64,000 nt of DNA from an uncultured Spirochaetaceae bacterium (GTDB taxonomy: Bacteria; Spirochaetota; Spirochaetia; Sphaerochaetales; Sphaerochaetaceae): positions 16,544-80,543 of the forward strand of contig CALXLH010000028.1 in assembly GCA_944389145.1 (NCBI GenBank). The letters run 5' to 3'. The position numbers and the translations under genes are program-made. Below, one piece after another: positions 7,697 to 17,607 of the stretch (positions are counted from its first letter, which is position 1; each line of letters starts with the position of its first letter). The notes beneath the pieces are model-generated. The model was not told the DNA's origin. It made no database searches and saw nothing but the letters and a program-made list of their open reading frames with translations.

Positions 7697-8875
7697 TTAC
7701 TTCTCCAAAGCCTTGATGCCCGGGAGCTCCTTGCCCTCAAGGAATTCGAGGGAAGCGCCACCGCCTGTGGAGACATGGCTGATCTTATCCGCCAGGCCGA
7801 ACTTGTTGATAGCCGCTACGCTATCTCCGCCACCGACGACGGTCGTTGCATCGGATGCGGCAAGAGCCTTCGCGACCTCCTCGGTCCCCTTGGCGAATGC
7901 CGCGAACTCGAAGACGCCCATCGGTCCATTCCATACGACGGACCTTGCACCCTTGACAGCCTCCACGATGAGAGCGGTCGTCTTCGGTCCGATATCCATG
8001 CCCATCAGGTCATCCGGGATATCAACGCCATCGACTGCGACAGGAGCGGCATCCTCAGCGAATGCGGCAGCCGCGACATGGTCAACGGGAAGGATGACCT
8101 TGACACCCTTCTCCCCTGCCTTCTTGAGGAATGAGGAAGCAGTCTCAAGATAATCATCCTCGACAAGAGACTTTCCGATCGCGTGTCCCTGCACCTTGAG
8201 GAACGTATATGCCATTCCACCGCCGATGACGATGGTATTGCAAGTGCGGACGAGAGACTCGAGGACAGTGATCTTGGAAGAGACCTTCGAACCACCGATG
8301 ATAGCGACAAAAGGCTTCTCAGGATTCTCAAGGAGCGGAGCCATGAACTTCACTTCCTTCTCGATAAGGAATCCGGCATAGGAAGGAAGATAATGGGAGA
8401 CACCCTCCGTGGATGCATGAGCGCGATGAGCCGTGCCGAACGCATCATTGCAGTAGATATCACCATAGGAGGCGAGCGCCTTTGCGAAATCTGGGTCATT
8501 AGCCTCCTCTTCCTTATAGAACCTAACGTTCTCCAGAAGAAGGACATCACCCGGCTTGAGAGCCTTGACCTCCTTCTCGACCTCAGGACCGATCACATCA
8601 GGAGCGAGCGTGACCTTTGAGCCAAGGAGCTTCTCGAACTGGGCAGCCACAGGCGCGAGGGAGTACTTCTCGTTCTTCTCACCCTTCGGGCGTCCAAGAT
8701 GCGTCATGACGACAAGCGAAGCACCGTTCTCAAGGATATACCTGATCGTAGGCAGGGCTGCCTTGATCCTGGTATCGTCAGTTACGGCACCATCTTTGAG
8801 AGGAACATTGAAATCAACGCGGATAAGGACCCTCTTGCCCTTGAGATCCGCTTCTCTGATCGTATTAAGAACCAT
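7697..8875 (-). CDS. pgk: Phosphoglycerate kinase
   Basis: A 392-residue two-domain kinase generating ATP from 1,3-bisphosphoglycerate. The N-terminal substrate basic patch is clear ([38 protein letters not shown]), as are the hinge and nucleotide-binding part ([28 protein letters not shown]). Length is typical of bacteria. It is separated from gap by 68 bases containing a terminator-like hairpin, and abuts tpiA. Confidence 0.96.
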   Translation of the reverse strand: MVLNTIREADLKGKRVLIRVDFNVPLKDGAVTDDTRIKAALPTIRYILENGASLVVMTHLGRPKGEKNEKYSLAPVAAQFEKLLGSKVTLAPDVIGPEVEKEVKALKPGDVLLLENVRFYKEEEANDPDFAKALASYGDIYCNDAFGTAHRAHASTEGVSHYLPSYAGFLIEKEVKFMAPLLENPEKPFVAIIGGSKVSSKITVLESLVRTCNTIVIGGGMAYTFLKVQGHAIGKSLVEDDYLETASSFLKKAGEKGVKVILPVDHVAAAAFAEDAAPVAVDGVDIPDDLMGMDIGPKTTALIVEAVKGARSVVWNGPMGVFEFAAFAKGTEEVAKALAASDATTVVGGGDSVAAINKFGLADKISHVSTGGGASLEFLEGKELPGIKALEK

Positions 8876-8884
8876 TTGTGTCTC

Positions 8885-8914
8885 CTTTAAAAATAAGGCC
8901 TGCCGAAGCAGGCC
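8885..8914 (-). terminator. Terminator or attenuator between gap and pgk
   Basis: On the minus strand the stem GGCCTGC, tetraloop TTCG, stem GCAGGCC is followed by TTATTTTTAAA. It would give more gap than pgk-tpiA transcript if termination is partial; pgk would otherwise need its own promoter in a 68-base gap. Confidence 0.75.
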
Positions 8915-8943
8915 CGAGGTTCCGGGCTATGCCGGAAGCGAAA

Positions 8944-9963
<1,020 letters not shown>

Positions 9964-9991
9964 TTATCAACTATCGATAATTCAGTATCAG

Positions 9992-10020
9992 ATATAACGC
10001 TATGATTTAACCATTTCCAA
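9992..10020 (-). promoter_or_regulatory. Probable sigma-70 promoter of the gap operon
   Basis: Read on the minus strand, TTGGAA (10015-10020) and TTATAT (9992-9997) are separated by exactly 17 bases. The expected start leaves an untranslated leader of about 35 bases containing the gap ribosome-binding site. Confidence 0.5.
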
Positions 10021-10089
10021 AGGAAAATAGCAATAGAGCCCACCCGGCCATATCAGCATATGCGAGCTGGCATGAAATGCAGCATGATG

Positions 10090-10117
10090 TACAGGAAAGG
10101 CCGGGTATCCCCGGCCT
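10090..10117 (-). terminator. Terminator after the GH13 gene
   Basis: On the minus strand AGGCCGGG, loop GATA, CCCGGCCT, then TTCCTGT. A strong 8-bp GC stem just after the amylase stop codon; the U-run is short. Confidence 0.65.
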
Positions 10118-10122
10118 GACCA

Positions 10123-11982
10123 TCATCTTGCCTGAAGTCCGGCATTACGCATGTATATGATCGCGCTTGTCGCAGCAGGCAGGCGGACATCTATGCTCTG
10201 GCCTGTAAGCTCGCATTCTGCCCTTCCAGCGATCACCGACAGCCTGCCGCTGGGAAGCGCGAAGCGGTCAAGGGAGACCGTGCGTTCACGCGGGCATCTG
10301 TTTATGACAGCCGCGAGAGCCTCGCCCTCTCCTATCCTCCTGATGAGGAAGGCCTCTGCATCGATAGCCTCCACGGAGAACGATGAATACGGGAAGAAGG
10401 GAAGCTTCCTGACAGATGCAACCGCCTCATACATTCCCTTTATCTCCTTATCCCAGCGGGATTCATCCCAGCACATCGGATAGCGAGCCCCTTCCACGGA
10501 GCCCATCTCGCCATCGAGGGCTATCTCATCGCCGTAATAGATCGAGGGCATGCCCGGCAGCATGAATAGCGTCATTATGCCGCCGAAATAGATATCCTTG
10601 TCCATTACCGCCTTATTGTTATGCAGGCGCGGAGTATCGTGGCTATCGATGAGATTCATCTGGAAGAACGCGCTCTGATCAGGGACCGCGCTCACCCCAT
10701 CCGCAAGGGCCTCAGCCATCTCATATCCGCACCAAGGAGCCTCGCTTGAGGGATCATGCCCCCATCCGGCCGTAAGGAAACGGTCGCGCTCTCCCATCCA
10801 GCTGCGTATCGGACGGCCCGAGCCATAGTAGTTCATCGTGGCATCCCACATATCGCCCTGAAGATACTCGTCGCTGTCATCCCAGTCCTCTCCTACGAGA
10901 TAGAGATCCTGCCTGACGGCCTTCAGGCTCTTATGCACCTCCCGCCATACATCACGGGTAAGCTGATCGGCCGAGGTCCGCCCGAGCTCGGGTGCTACGT
11001 CAAGCCTCCAGCCATCCTGTCCGAAAGGAGGGCGGAGAAAGCGCTGCATGGCGCTTTCATCACCACGATACACGAGATCACGAAGCCGCTCGGAGCGGTA
11101 GTTGAGCTGCGGCAGCGTGCGCACGCCCTGCCAGAAGCATGGCTCTCCGTCCTCAAAGACGTAGAATCCCCTCTCCTCGGAGTGCTCATCCTCAAGGGCC
11201 TTCCTGAACCACGGGCAATCGGTACCTGTATGGTTTATCGAGATATCGACGATGATGCGCATGCCGTTCTCATGAAGGCGCTCGATGAGGCTTATCAGGG
11301 CCTTGTCCCCTCCGAGCTTCTCATCGACATGGAAGAAGTCGGTAGCATCATAGCGATGGACCGTCCTGGAGGCGTTGATAGGATTGAGATAGAGCGTATC
11401 GACGCCCAGAGCCTTGAGATATCCTATCTTATCCTCTATGCCCTTAAGGTCCCCATTGTAGAAATCAAGGCAGCGCGACTCGCTGAACGGCCTCGGAGCC
11501 TCGGAGAACGATGGCGTCGTAACCCTTCCGCCATCGAACTCATACTCCCCTTCCCTTGCGCCTACCGAGCTGTCGCCATTGCAGAACCGGTCAGGGAATA
11601 TCTGATAGCAGACAGAACCGGCAACCCACGCTGGTGCCTCTATCGAAGGGATTAGCGTGAAGCGGTCCTTCATCCGCGGCGTGCTTCGCGTTATGCCACG
11701 CCTGGAATAGTACCAGCTGCGTCCGTGATGGAAGAATGCGAAGAAGTAATGGAACGGCTCATCCGAAGAGATCACGCGAGCCGTCCCCGCATAGCGGTAG
11801 GCACCGTTGAGGGTGCCTGCCTTATGCATCTCATAGCTCCAGACCATTCCGCTATCCCCGTCTGCGCGGAGGATCACGGATTCAGGCTGCTCAGAGAATG
11901 CTATCGAAAGCTCGACCTCCTCTCCCCGCTTCGGAAAGAGAGGAGAGACAAAGACATCTGAGAACGATGATAACGCCTTCAT
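10123..11982 (-). CDS. GH13 alpha-glucan hydrolase (neopullulanase/cyclomaltodextrinase-like)
   Basis: A 619-residue glycoside hydrolase. Residues 1-110 form a beta-rich N-terminal domain like those of neopullulanases. The catalytic barrel shows all four GH13 regions: DISINHTG (region I), GWRLDVAPE with the nucleophile Asp (II), LVGEDW with the acid/base Glu (III) and LIDSHDTPR with the third catalytic Asp (IV). An antiparallel C-terminal domain ends the protein. The enzyme probably hydrolyses short maltodextrins, cyclodextrins or pullulan. No signal peptide is seen, so it should act in the cytoplasm on imported oligosaccharides. It begins 3 bases after adk, an unusual pairing that suggests co-transcription. 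Confidence 0.9.
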   Translation of the reverse strand: MKALSSFSDVFVSPLFPKRGEEVELSIAFSEQPESVILRADGDSGMVWSYEMHKAGTLNGAYRYAGTARVISSDEPFHYFFAFFHHGRSWYYSRRGITRSTPRMKDRFTLIPSIEAPAWVAGSVCYQIFPDRFCNGDSSVGAREGEYEFDGGRVTTPSFSEAPRPFSESRCLDFYNGDLKGIEDKIGYLKALGVDTLYLNPINASRTVHRYDATDFFHVDEKLGGDKALISLIERLHENGMRIIVDISINHTGTDCPWFRKALEDEHSEERGFYVFEDGEPCFWQGVRTLPQLNYRSERLRDLVYRGDESAMQRFLRPPFGQDGWRLDVAPELGRTSADQLTRDVWREVHKSLKAVRQDLYLVGEDWDDSDEYLQGDMWDATMNYYGSGRPIRSWMGERDRFLTAGWGHDPSSEAPWCGYEMAEALADGVSAVPDQSAFFQMNLIDSHDTPRLHNNKAVMDKDIYFGGIMTLFMLPGMPSIYYGDEIALDGEMGSVEGARYPMCWDESRWDKEIKGMYEAVASVRKLPFFPYSSFSVEAIDAEAFLIRRIGEGEALAAVINRCPRERTVSLDRFALPSGRLSVIAGRAECELTGQSIDVRLPAATSAIIYMRNAGLQAR

Positions 11983-11985
11983 GGA

Positions 11986-12618
11986 TCAGGCCTTTCCAAC
12001 CGCCTTCATGATCGCGGCGACAATCGTCTCCGGAGACGGCGCAGAATCGACATCGAGGAGATTGCCCTTCTTCCTGTAATACTCGATGAGAGGCGCGGTC
12101 TGCTCCTCATAGACCTCAAGGCGGTGCTTGATGGCCTCAGGCTTGTCATCATCCCTCTGGATAAGCGGCTCGCCTGTCTCATCATCGATGCCATCGACCT
12201 TGGGCGGATTGGACTTTATATGATAGATCCTGCCTGTCGACTTGCAGAGCCTGCGTCCGGAAAGGCGGCTGATGATCTCCTCCGTGGAAAGCACGAAGTT
12301 CAGCACATGATCAATCGTGTCTATGCCCTCAAGGGCCTCAGCCTGCGCTATCGTGCGAGGGAATCCATCGAGGATGTATCCAGAGGCCGTATCGTCCTTC
12401 GAAAGCCTGTCCCTGACCATCTCGATCGTCACCTCGTCAGGCACGAGACCGCCGGAAGCGAGGATCGACTCGACCTTCCTGCCTAGCTCGGTGCCATTCT
12501 TTATGTTCTCGCGGAAGATATCCCCGGTCGAGATATGAGGTACGCCAAGCTCCTTCTTCAGCAGAGCTGCCACAGTTCCCTTTCCAGCCCCCGGAGGGCC
12601 AAGAAGCACTATATTCAT
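11986..12618 (-). CDS. adk: Adenylate kinase
   Basis: A 210-residue nucleoside monophosphate kinase (ATP + AMP to 2 ADP). The P-loop is GPPGAGKGTVA at residues 7-17; the AMP-binding region is ISTGDIFRENI and DGFPRTIAQAEAL; the LID is of the long type (RRLCKSTGRIYHIKSNPPK) but lacks the four zinc cysteines of Gram-positive enzymes. AGGAG lies 9 bases before the ATG. The promoter is in the 133-base gap shared with the divergent lipoprotein gene. Confidence 0.96.
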   Translation of the reverse strand: MNIVLLGPPGAGKGTVAALLKKELGVPHISTGDIFRENIKNGTELGRKVESILASGGLVPDEVTIEMVRDRLSKDDTASGYILDGFPRTIAQAEALEGIDTIDHVLNFVLSTEEIISRLSGRRLCKSTGRIYHIKSNPPKVDGIDDETGEPLIQRDDDKPEAIKHRLEVYEEQTAPLIEYYRKKGNLLDVDSAPSPETIVAAIMKAVGKA

Positions 12619-12640
12619 TCTATTCTTCTCCTCTGCAGAG

Positions 12641-12669
12641 AGTATAGCAGATGCCTAGGGCTTGGTGAA
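12641..12669 (-). promoter_or_regulatory. Probable adk promoter
   Basis: Minus strand TTCACC (12664-12669), 17-base spacer, TATACT (12641-12646). The -10 is close to consensus; the start would be about 17 bases before the ATG, leaving room for the AGGAG site. Confidence 0.45.
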
Positions 12670-12680
12670 CCGAAAAGCGG

Positions 12681-12709
12681 TTGCACTGCTATGCTCATTC
12701 AGCTACCAT
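12681..12709 (+). promoter_or_regulatory. Possible promoter of the lipoprotein gene
   Basis: TTGCAC at 12681-12686, 17 bases, TACCAT at 12704-12709. The -10 box is weak; it points towards the plus-strand lipoprotein gene. Confidence 0.3.
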
Positions 12710-12751
12710 CAGAAGGACCTCCGGATAACGGAAGGATAATGAGAGGCATAC

Positions 12752-13363
12752 TTGAAAGCACTGTCGATCGCCATCATCATGCTGATCCTCACATCCTGCG
12801 CGTCAACCGCGACAGAGGAAGAGGGCTTCCTTGAGAAGGGCTACGCGCATACCGGAGAGGAAGCTGCCATGATATATCTTGAGGGAATCGCGGAAGCCCC
12901 ATCTCCGGAACTATGGTACAATCTCGCGTATTCATACCTTGAGGCAGAGGATTATGACGCTGCGGTGGAAGCGGCGAACGAGGCAAAGGCTCTCTATCCC
13001 GACATGATCCGCTTCGACTATCTTGAGCTCTACGCCTATAGGGAGAGCGGCATGATGCATAGCTACGAGAAGGCGCTTGAGGCGCTTCATGAACGCTATC
13101 CGGCCAATGATACCGTGGCCGAGATGCTGCTCAGGTCATATGCCGGCGCAAGGAGGGAGAAGGGAATAGCTGTTGCCAGGGCACTGCTCGAGCGAAACCC
13201 TTCGAATGCCACCGCGATCCGCATCCTGGGAGAGTTCTATCCGTTCTATGAGGCCATATCGACCTACAGCCCGGAGATATCCGAGGAGCAATGGGACGTA
13301 GGACCCACCCCGCTCTATGATATCACGAACGTCATCGAGGACAGGCTGCTTCCCTCTCCCTGA
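12752..13363 (+). CDS. TPR-like lipoprotein
   Basis: A 203-residue protein with a clear lipoprotein signal (hydrophobic core, then LTSC at residues 13-16), so it should be anchored to a membrane in the envelope. The mature part contains helical tetratricopeptide-like pairs: [26 protein letters not shown] at about 48-73, and a second near [19 protein letters not shown] proteins mediate protein-protein contacts; no specific function can be given. The start is TTG with GAGAGG 5 bases upstream. The final 32 bases overlap the convergent RNase HI gene. Confidence 0.7.
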   Translation: MKALSIAIIMLILTSCASTATEEEGFLEKGYAHTGEEAAMIYLEGIAEAPSPELWYNLAYSYLEAEDYDAAVEAANEAKALYPDMIRFDYLELYAYRESGMMHSYEKALEALHERYPANDTVAEMLLRSYAGARREKGIAVARALLERNPSNATAIRILGEFYPFYEAISTYSPEISEEQWDVGPTPLYDITNVIEDRLLPSP

Positions 13364-13790
13364 TACGCTTCCACTCAGCAACCGCGAGCTCGTCGCAGCG
13401 GTTATTATACTCATTCTCATCGTGTCCCTTGACCCATATGAAGGAGACGTCATGATGCCGTATGAGTGCCAGTAGCTCCTGCCAGAGATCGGTATTCGGC
13501 ACGGCCTTTCCCTTCTTCCGGAATCCAAGCCTTTCCCAGGATAGGAGCCAGCCCTTCACTACGCTGTCCACCAGGTATCTCGAGTCGGAGTAGAGATCGA
13601 CCGAACAGGGTTCCTTGAGGATGGAGAGGGCCTTTATCGCAGCGGTAAGCTCCATGCGGTTATTGGTCGTAGAGGCCTCTCCCCCTGATATCTCCTTCTC
13701 AGCATCCCCATATCTGAGGATAGCCCCCCAGCCTCCCGGGCCGGGATTGCCGGAACAGGCTCCGTCGGTATATATGGTGACCTTCTTCAC
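13332..13790 (-). CDS. rnhA: Ribonuclease HI
   Basis: A 152-residue RNase HI that degrades the RNA strand of RNA-DNA hybrids. The four catalytic acids are visible: Asp in [11 protein letters not shown], Glu in [10 protein letters not shown], Asp in [11 protein letters not shown] and Asp in NRCDELAV, with the basic loop [16 protein letters not shown] longer frame begins at 13919, but its first 43 residues are a frame overlapping the parvulin gene; GTG 13790, with GGAGAGAGGGAG just upstream and a GTGA overlap with the parvulin stop, gives the usual VTIYTDG start. Confidence 0.93.
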   Translation of the reverse strand: MKKVTIYTDGACSGNPGPGGWGAILRYGDAEKEISGGEASTTNNRMELTAAIKALSILKEPCSVDLYSDSRYLVDSVVKGWLLSWERLGFRKKGKAVPNTDLWQELLALIRHHDVSFIWVKGHDENEYNNRCDELAVAEWKRIREREAACPR

Positions 13791-14065
13791 TCCCTCTCTC
13801 CGGTCTTCTTGATGATGTGGTATCCGAACTGGGAACGTACCGGTCGCGATATGCTCCTCATGGACATGCGACGGACCGCATTCTCGAACGCCGGCACCAT
13901 CTTGCCCTCTCCGAACCATCCGAGGTCCCCGCCCTTGGATTTCGACGGACAGGTAGAGTACTGGCGGGCAAGGCTTTCGAATGACTCCCCCCGGCGAGCT
14001 CTCTCATAAAGCTTCTCCGCAGTAGCCGCATCCTTGACGAGTATATGGCTAGCCCTCCATTCCAT
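13787..14065 (-). CDS. Single-domain parvulin peptidyl-prolyl isomerase
   Basis: A 92-residue protein consisting only of a parvulin domain: [39 protein letters not shown] and [12 protein letters not shown] are the family hallmarks. It resembles E. coli PpiC, a cytoplasmic prolyl isomerase; no signal peptide is present. Two ATGs compete: 14071 has AGGAGG only 1 base away and 14065 has it 7 bases away, so the latter is preferred. It overlaps the CYTH gene upstream and rnhA downstream, forming a coupled CYTH-parvulin-rnhA string. Confidence 0.85.
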   Translation of the reverse strand: MEWRASHILVKDAATAEKLYERARRGESFESLARQYSTCPSKSKGGDLGWFGEGKMVPAFENAVRRMSMRSISRPVRSQFGYHIIKKTGERE

Positions 14066-14600
14066 CTTCATTCCTCCTCTCCAGGATCATATCCCTGTAT
14101 GACATGGGCTCCACGGCATCATCTATGCCAAGCGATGACAGGATGCCATGTATCCTCCGACCACCTTGCAGGGCCTCCTCATCAGAGGCCTCGAACGGAA
14201 GGAGTATCTCGATCTCGACAAACCATCCGAGGTCATTCACGCTGAGCAGTTCTATGTGGGCGTTCCCGTCATGCCATTCCCATCCGTCCTTCGTCTTGAT
14301 GAAGTAATCGACATGGCCCAGCGCATGGAAGAACTCGACAGCCCTCCCATACTCGCCAGGAAGCGCAAGGAACTCGTATTCCAGATTATTCTCCCCCTGC
14401 GCATCACGCCTGTTATGCTTCGTCGTCAGCTCTGTCTTGCCGTCATAGCATCTGATGCGGAGCGATTGCTCAAGAACCCCGGGAAGATGGAAGTAATGAT
14501 CCCTCTTATGGACCTCCCTGCCATCTCCTAGGCGGCTGTCGAGCTCTGCCCTTATCCTCTCCGGCTCAGCGGCATGTGCCTTTACCTCAATCTCCCTCAT
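14049..14600 (-). CDS. CYTH-domain protein (class IV adenylate cyclase / triphosphatase family)
   Basis: A 183-residue protein with the CYTH signature near the start (REIEVKAHA, the ExExK motif) and further tunnel-fold strands: QSLRIRCYDGKTELTTKH, NLEYEF, FIKTKDGWEWHDGNAHIELLSVNDLG and FVEIEIL. The family includes CyaB-type adenylate cyclases, thiamine triphosphatases and inorganic triphosphatases; which activity applies cannot be read from sequence. The arrangement with parvulin and RNase HI may be incidental. It begins 3 bases after the membrane-protein gene. Confidence 0.78.
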   Translation of the reverse strand: MREIEVKAHAAEPERIRAELDSRLGDGREVHKRDHYFHLPGVLEQSLRIRCYDGKTELTTKHNRRDAQGENNLEYEFLALPGEYGRAVEFFHALGHVDYFIKTKDGWEWHDGNAHIELLSVNDLGWFVEIEILLPFEASDEEALQGGRRIHGILSSLGIDDAVEPMSYRDMILERRNEDGMEG

Positions 14601-14603
14601 AAG

Positions 14604-15380
14604 CTACTTCCAGGGGAATATCATATTCTTGAGCGAGCGTGGGCCGACCTTCTCCCTCTCATCGAAAAGAAGCTCTTCCCATGGGATATGCTTGCGGTCT
14701 GCCGCCTTGTTCTCATCTAGGTAATCATACTTGAACATCAGGATCTTCATCGCATCCTGCCCTGCAAGCTGCGCTCCCGCCACACCAGGTATGAGCCCCA
14801 TCGTGAAGATCGACACGACGAGCATGAAGAGGCGGTAGATCACGAGGAAGAACGTGAAGCCAAGGTTATCGCCGATGATGATCAGGCACTTCTTGAGCGT
14901 CTTCAGAGGCCTGTCTCCCGGAAGCAGGTTCATAAGCGGGAAGTAATATGCCATCGCAAGCGCGATGAATATCTCTATCCACGCCATAACGACGACAGCG
15001 GCTATGCCTATGGCATTACCCATCGCCATGTAGAACGGTATTATGAGCAGGATGTTCATGAAGAAGAGGAATTCCAGGGCAAAGAAGAGGAGCGAATGCC
15101 TGATGTTCCTCACGATCCCGGAACGGAAGGCGTTCCATGAATCACGCTGATAGTTCGAATAGTTCGACACCACGGCCGCAGTGCCTCCTGCTATCAGGGA
15201 GTATGCCAGAAGCACCACTGCAAGAAGCAGGAATGAAAGCACAGGAGAGAATGGCGCGAGATAGGAGAAGCCCCACAGCCCGAGAAAGATGAGCGCTATG
15301 TAGACCAGGTTGAACAGGACGAGCCCTATGAGGTTATCCCAACCGTCGAAGAATGCCTTTTTGATAAAGAATCCGACCAT
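14604..15380 (-). CDS. Multispanning membrane protein, DUF624/YesL-like
   Basis: A 258-residue membrane protein with about six hydrophobic helices (residues about 20-43, 48-75, 98-135, 140-165, 185-215). The N-terminus FFIKKAFFDGWDNLIGLVLFNL and the middle GNAIG/MAMG region resemble the YesL (DUF624) family, often found near sugar-transport genes in Gram-positives. No such neighbour is seen here and no function can be assigned. The start is uncertain: ATG 15380 gives the family-like beginning but AGGAGG is 19 bases upstream; longer in-frame versions start near 15452. Confidence 0.55.
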   Translation of the reverse strand: MVGFFIKKAFFDGWDNLIGLVLFNLVYIALIFLGLWGFSYLAPFSPVLSFLLLAVVLLAYSLIAGGTAAVVSNYSNYQRDSWNAFRSGIVRNIRHSLLFFALEFLFFMNILLIIPFYMAMGNAIGIAAVVVMAWIEIFIALAMAYYFPLMNLLPGDRPLKTLKKCLIIIGDNLGFTFFLVIYRLFMLVVSIFTMGLIPGVAGAQLAGQDAMKILMFKYDYLDENKAADRKHIPWEELLFDEREKVGPRSLKNMIFPWK

Positions 15381-15481
15381 ATGCCATAATCTAACTATTC
15401 CTCCTGAGCTTTTCAACAAGAGAAGGCGGCAACATACATATGATTGATACAACTATGATATCCAAACATGCAATTTCTGTA

Positions 15482-15510
15482 TTTACAATAAACACCTCTC
15501 ATGATATAAG
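15482..15510 (+). promoter_or_regulatory. Probable promoter of a short structured transcript
   Basis: TTTACA at 15482-15487, a 17-base spacer, then TATAAG at 15505-15510. Initiation near 15517 would produce a transcript ending at the terminator at 15594-15634. Confidence 0.5.
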
Positions 15511-15516
15511 GGAATC

Positions 15517-15634
15517 AGTGGCTTGAATGACAGAGTCAGGTTGCCTAAGAAGAGGGACTGCCATAGTCGTTCTGGAGGAAATCCGGAGCGCGACCCCCGG
15601 TTTCCATCCTGGTGAGACCGGGGGCTATTTTATT
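15517..15634 (+). ncRNA. Candidate structured small RNA or argG leader (about 115 nt)
   Basis: This stretch between a 17-spaced promoter and a strong terminator has no convincing protein-coding potential. It can fold into successive hairpins: TGAC-AGA-GTCA near 15529, GACT/AGTC at 15555-15567, a 9-bp stem CGTTCTGGA/TCCGGAGCG closed by a GGAAA loop at 15568-15590, and the terminator stem. It does not match the SRP RNA, T-box, SAM, glycine, TPP or ykkC consensus elements that I know. It lies about 100 bases before argG, so it could be an independent small RNA or an attenuator for argG. Confidence 0.4.
15594..15634 (+). terminator. Strong rho-independent terminator upstream of argG
   Basis: CCCCCGGT at 15594-15601 pairs with ACCGGGGG at 15617-15624, followed by CTATTTTATT. 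No plus-strand gene precedes it, so it must end a short transcript. Confidence 0.75.
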
Positions 15635-15663
15635 CATAGAAAATACAGAATTTTCGATATTTT

Positions 15664-15710
15664 TGAATATTTATGCAGAAAACCCTTGCATAAACTCGAT
15701 GAATATGCAA
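15664..15710. promoter_or_regulatory. Candidate ArgR/AhrC operator region of argG
   Basis: TGAATATTTATGCA at 15664-15677 differs at one base from the E. coli ARG-box core TGAAT-WWWW-ATTCA. Nearby, TTGCATA (15686-15692) and TATGCAA (15704-15710) form a further inverted repeat with the same TATGCA half-site. The cluster sits 27-70 bases before the argG start, where an arginine repressor would act. No argR gene is in the window. Confidence 0.4.
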
Positions 15711-15736
15711 AATCAGCATTGTAGGAGATGAAAGCG

Positions 15737-16963
15737 ATGAAAGAGAAGATCATACTCGCATATTCCGGTGGACTAGATACATCAGTAATACTCAAGTGGC
15801 TCAGCAACAAGGGCTTCGATGTCATAGCGTACGTCGCTGACGTAGGTCAGAACGAGGATTTCAAGGCCGTAGAGGAGAAGGCATACGCGACAGGTGCCTC
15901 GAAGGTCTATGTGGAGGATCTGAAGGCTCCCCTTGTGACGGATTATATCTTCCCGGCGCTCAAGGCTAACACGATCTATGAAGGAACATATATGTTAGGC
16001 ACATCCCTGGCCCGCCCTATCATAGCGAAGAGGCATATCGAGATAGCGAAGAAGGAAGGCACGAAGTACGTCGCCCATGGTGCCACCGGCAAGGGAAACG
16101 ACCAGGTGAGGTTCGAGTTCGGCTACTACATGAATATGCCTGACGTCAAGATCATCAGCCCATGGAAGGACGAGGAATGGCTTTCACAGTTCGAAGGACG
16201 CTCCGATATGCTCAAATACGCCGCTGATAACGGCATCCCTGTGAAGGCCTCCCTGAAGAAGCCGTACAGCGAGGATGAGAACCTCATCCACATCTCACAC
16301 GAGGCTGGGATCCTCGAGGATCCGTCGAAGAGATGCCCTGAGGACGTCTACTCGCTCACCCTCTCCCCTGAGAAGGCCGCAGACAAGGAGACCATCCTCA
16401 CCTTCACGTTCAAGGACGGAGTACCTCTTTCGGTGAAGAACGAAGGGGATGGAACGGTCGTTACCGATCCCGTGGAGATGATCATCTATCTGAACAAGAT
16501 GGGACACGACAACGCCATCGGACGCGTGGATATGGTGGAAAACAGGTTCATCGGCATCAAGAGCCGCGGCGTCTATGAGACACCAGGCTGCGAGATCCTA
16601 TGGAAGGCCCACCACAATCTCGAAGGGCTTACCATGGACAAGGAAGCGATGCATCTGAGGGATATGCTCTCCCCGAAGTATGCCGAGCTTATCTACAACG
16701 GCTACTGGGGCGCACCTGAGTTCAACATGCTCACTGCCCTCTTCGAAGAGAGCCAGAAGAACGTCACAGGAACTGCGACGGTGGCCCTTTACAAAGGCAA
16801 CGTCATCAACGCAGGAATCTCCTCTGACTGCTCGCTCTACAACGAGGACCTTGGTTCGATGGACAAGGCCGGCGGCTACCATCCGATCGACTGCAAGGGC
16901 TTCATCAACATCAACGCCATACGCCTCATCGCCTCATCCATCAGGGATGGAAAGGCAGAGTGA
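15737..16963 (+). CDS. argG: Argininosuccinate synthase
   Basis: A 408-residue enzyme joining citrulline and aspartate with ATP in arginine biosynthesis. The ATP pyrophosphatase P-loop is [16 protein letters not shown] at the N-terminus; [14 protein letters not shown] and the citrulline/aspartate-binding segments ([18 protein letters not shown]) are conserved. ATG 15737 is preferred over ATG 15728 because AGGAG at 15723-15727 would directly abut the earlier codon. argH is not adjacent. A terminator follows the gene. ARG-box-like repeats precede it, consistent with arginine control. Confidence 0.95.
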   Translation: MKEKIILAYSGGLDTSVILKWLSNKGFDVIAYVADVGQNEDFKAVEEKAYATGASKVYVEDLKAPLVTDYIFPALKANTIYEGTYMLGTSLARPIIAKRHIEIAKKEGTKYVAHGATGKGNDQVRFEFGYYMNMPDVKIISPWKDEEWLSQFEGRSDMLKYAADNGIPVKASLKKPYSEDENLIHISHEAGILEDPSKRCPEDVYSLTLSPEKAADKETILTFTFKDGVPLSVKNEGDGTVVTDPVEMIIYLNKMGHDNAIGRVDMVENRFIGIKSRGVYETPGCEILWKAHHNLEGLTMDKEAMHLRDMLSPKYAELIYNGYWGAPEFNMLTALFEESQKNVTGTATVALYKGNVINAGISSDCSLYNEDLGSMDKAGGYHPIDCKGFININAIRLIASSIRDGKAE

Positions 16964-16983
16964 GCAGGCAGGCGATCATAATG

Positions 16984-17010
16984 AGCGGACCTTCGGGTCC
17001 GCTTTCTTTC
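16984..17010 (+). terminator. Terminator after argG
   Basis: AGCGGACC, loop TTCG, GGTCCGCT, then TTCTTTC. A textbook UUCG-capped intrinsic terminator. Confidence 0.88.
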
Positions 17011-17100
17011 TGCAGAGAAGGCCTCTGAAGTATCCGATCGGCCATTCAAGGCTATCCAGGACTGTGCAAAAGGCTCTTTTCAGTGCTATCCTTTCGTATC

Positions 17101-17607
17101 ATGCTGAATATCTGCCTCTTCGAACCAGAGATACCGCAGAACACGGGCAACATAGCGCGGACCTGCGCCGTTACGGGCGCGAGGCTCCATCTTGTCAGGC
17201 CGCTTGGCTTCGATATCTCGGAAAAGGCGGTAAGGCATGCGGGACTGGATTACTGGAAGAGCGTGGATATCGTGGTGCATGATTCCATAGCGGCCTTCAT
17301 GGAGAGATATAAGGATGAGAGGCTGTACTTCCTCTCCACGAAGGGAACGAGGACATACAGCGAAGAGCGCTTCCCGGTGGATGAGGATGCGTATCTGATA
17401 TTCGGCAAGGAAAGCCGCGGCATCGATGAGGATATACTGGCAGCCCATCCGGAGACCACGCTGCGCATACCGATGCTCAATGACGAACGCAGCCTGAACC
17501 TCTCCAATTCCGTCGCGATCGCGGCATATGAATACTACAGGCAGCTAGGCTTTCCGGGAATGCAGAGGAAGGGAGAGCTTACGACAAGAAGATGGGAGGA
17601 GCTATGA
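17101..17607 (+). CDS. trmL: tRNA (cytidine/uridine-34-2'-O)-methyltransferase TrmL
   Basis: A 168-residue SPOUT-family methyltransferase. The N-terminus LNICLFEPEIPQNTGNIART is diagnostic of TrmL, which methylates the wobble nucleotide of tRNA-Leu. The trefoil-knot SAM site is formed by the LIFGKESRGIDEDIL, LRIPML and SLNLSNSVAIAAYEYYRQ segments. An in-frame GTG at 17083 would add six residues; ATG 17101 matches the family start. No Shine-Dalgarno precedes ATG 17101, but TATCCT at 17087-17092 ends 8 bases before it, consistent with a leaderless message starting after the argG terminator. The stop overlaps proC in an ATGA junction. Confidence 0.9.
   Translation: MLNICLFEPEIPQNTGNIARTCAVTGARLHLVRPLGFDISEKAVRHAGLDYWKSVDIVVHDSIAAFMERYKDERLYFLSTKGTRTYSEERFPVDEDAYLIFGKESRGIDEDILAAHPETTLRIPMLNDERSLNLSNSVAIAAYEYYRQLGFPGMQRKGELTTRRWEEL

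Noticed and set aside
10756..11655. A 299-codon plus-strand frame opposite the GH13 gene.
   Set aside because: The GH13 frame contains all four catalytic regions; the opposite frame resembles nothing.
15517..15634. SRP RNA, T-box or SAM riboswitch as identity of the structured element before argG.
   Set aside because: The SRP tetraloop region with its GGAA and AGCAGC, the T-box AGGGTGG-ACCGCG core and the S-box motifs are all absent.
15527..15724. A 65-codon frame starting before argG as a leader peptide.
   Set aside because: It has no Arg run, runs through the terminator stem and lacks a ribosome-binding site.
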